6,130 nucleotides of DNA. It comes from Deltaproteobacteria bacterium. Its GTDB lineage: Bacteria; Desulfobacterota; Desulfofervidia; Desulfofervidales; DG-60. The notes beneath the pieces are model-generated. The model saw only the letters and a list, made by a program, of their open reading frames with translations. It searched no databases and had not been told where the DNA came from. The position numbers and the translations under genes were made by a program. Where the stretch lies: positions 1 to 6,130 of the forward strand of contig JAGGTC010000053.1 in the NCBI GenBank assembly GCA_021163945.1. Direction: 5' to 3'. Below, one piece after another: positions 5,673 through 6,130 of the stretch. The first letter of the stretch is position 1. Every line of letters begins with the position of its first letter.

Positions 5673-6130
5673 ATGTATGATGAAATAAAACAGAGGTCAT
5701 TGGTAGAAAAGACAAATAATCTCTTAACCTTTATCAAGGAACATCCAAGCATCCCATTTGGTGAGGCAAAAAAGATCATTGATTCTCTAAGAGAGGTCAT
5801 AAACTATCACGACTGGCGGTATTATGTAATAAATGACCCAGTCATCTCTGATTATGAATACGATAGACTATTTAAATATTTAAGAAAAATCGAAGAGAAA
5901 TACCCCCAGCTTATTACCCCAGATTCCCCCACACAAAGGGTAGCAAGCAGTCTGACCAAGGAATTCCCTGAGGTCCCTCACCTTACAAAGATGCTCTCTT
6001 TAGACAATGGATACACCTCAGAGGAGATTAGGGACTTTCACCGTCGGGTTACTCAGGGCCTAAATACCTCCAATATTACCTATGTGTGTGAACCAAAGTT
6101 TGATGGTGCTGGCATTGCCCTTGTCTATGA
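5673..6130 (+). CDS. ligA: NAD-dependent DNA ligase LigA, N-terminal part (cut by window edge)
   Basis: LigA seals nicks during replication and repair, using NAD+ to form an enzyme-AMP intermediate. The first 152 codons are present. Domain Ia, which binds the NMN half of NAD+, is recognised by INYHDWRYYVINDPVISD (43-60) and YEYDRL (61-66). The linker SPTQRVAS (85-92) and MLSLDN (107-112) leads into the nucleotidyltransferase domain. The AMP-accepting lysine is K142 in EPKFDG (140-145), the KxDG motif. The residue before MLSLDN is Lys where Pro is more usual, and EPKFDGAG departs from the commoner ELKxDGLA. Both look like lineage variants. The remaining adenylation, OB-fold, zinc-finger, HhH and BRCT regions lie beyond the window. 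The ATG at 5673 is the most upstream in-frame ATG I found; it has only a poor, too-close GGGGA, and TTG 5700, preceded by AGAGG, is an alternative. Confidence 0.93.
   Translation, partial: MYDEIKQRSLVEKTNNLLTFIKEHPSIPFGEAKKIIDSLREVINYHDWRYYVINDPVISDYEYDRLFKYLRKIEEKYPQLITPDSPTQRVASSLTKEFPEVPHLTKMLSLDNGYTSEEIRDFHRRVTQGLNTSNITYVCEPKFDGAGIALVY

Overview
The window is a compact stretch of bacterial chromosome that carries mostly housekeeping genes. The DNA leans AT-rich, arginine is written mainly as AGG/AGA, isoleucine often as ATA, and gaps between genes are very short. Together with the protein signatures, this suggests a thermophilic, possibly autotrophic Gram-negative bacterium, for example a deep-branching Desulfobacterota or Thermodesulfobacteria-like lineage. 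That placement is an inference from style and has not been checked by any search.

Region 1 (1-265) has a short plus-strand reading frame that starts like a retropepsin-type aspartic protease (a DTGA motif) but stops after 70 residues, so it is probably a truncated remnant. Its stop codon overlaps the stop codon of the next gene, which runs the other way.

Region 2 (262-708, minus strand) is a small RlpA-family lipoprotein with a double-psi beta-barrel domain, linked to peptidoglycan and septum processing. Its start lies only 4 bp from the start of the divergent gene at 713.

Region 3 (713-5628, plus strand) reads as one tight operon: a family-5 extracytoplasmic peptide-binding protein, then gap, pgk, tpiA and secG. 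The last four are joined by gaps of at most 12 bp or by overlaps, and each has a clear Shine-Dalgarno sequence. Gap, Pgk and TpiA catalyse consecutive triose-phosphate steps of glycolysis/gluconeogenesis. SecG is a subunit of the SecYEG protein-export channel. A perfect TTGACA -35 box inside rlpA (653-658) probably drives the operon.

Region 4 (5629-6130) is a 44-bp spacer with a promoter-like sequence, then the first 152 codons of ligA (NAD-dependent DNA ligase), which is cut by the window edge.

I see no RNA gene, CRISPR array, insertion sequence, phage gene or convincing terminator, and no obviously new biological system. The best leads are the GAPDH cofactor-site residues, which resemble NADP-using enzymes; the lone solute-binding protein heading a glycolytic operon; the nearly abutting divergent starts with nested promoters; and the truncated retropepsin-like frame.
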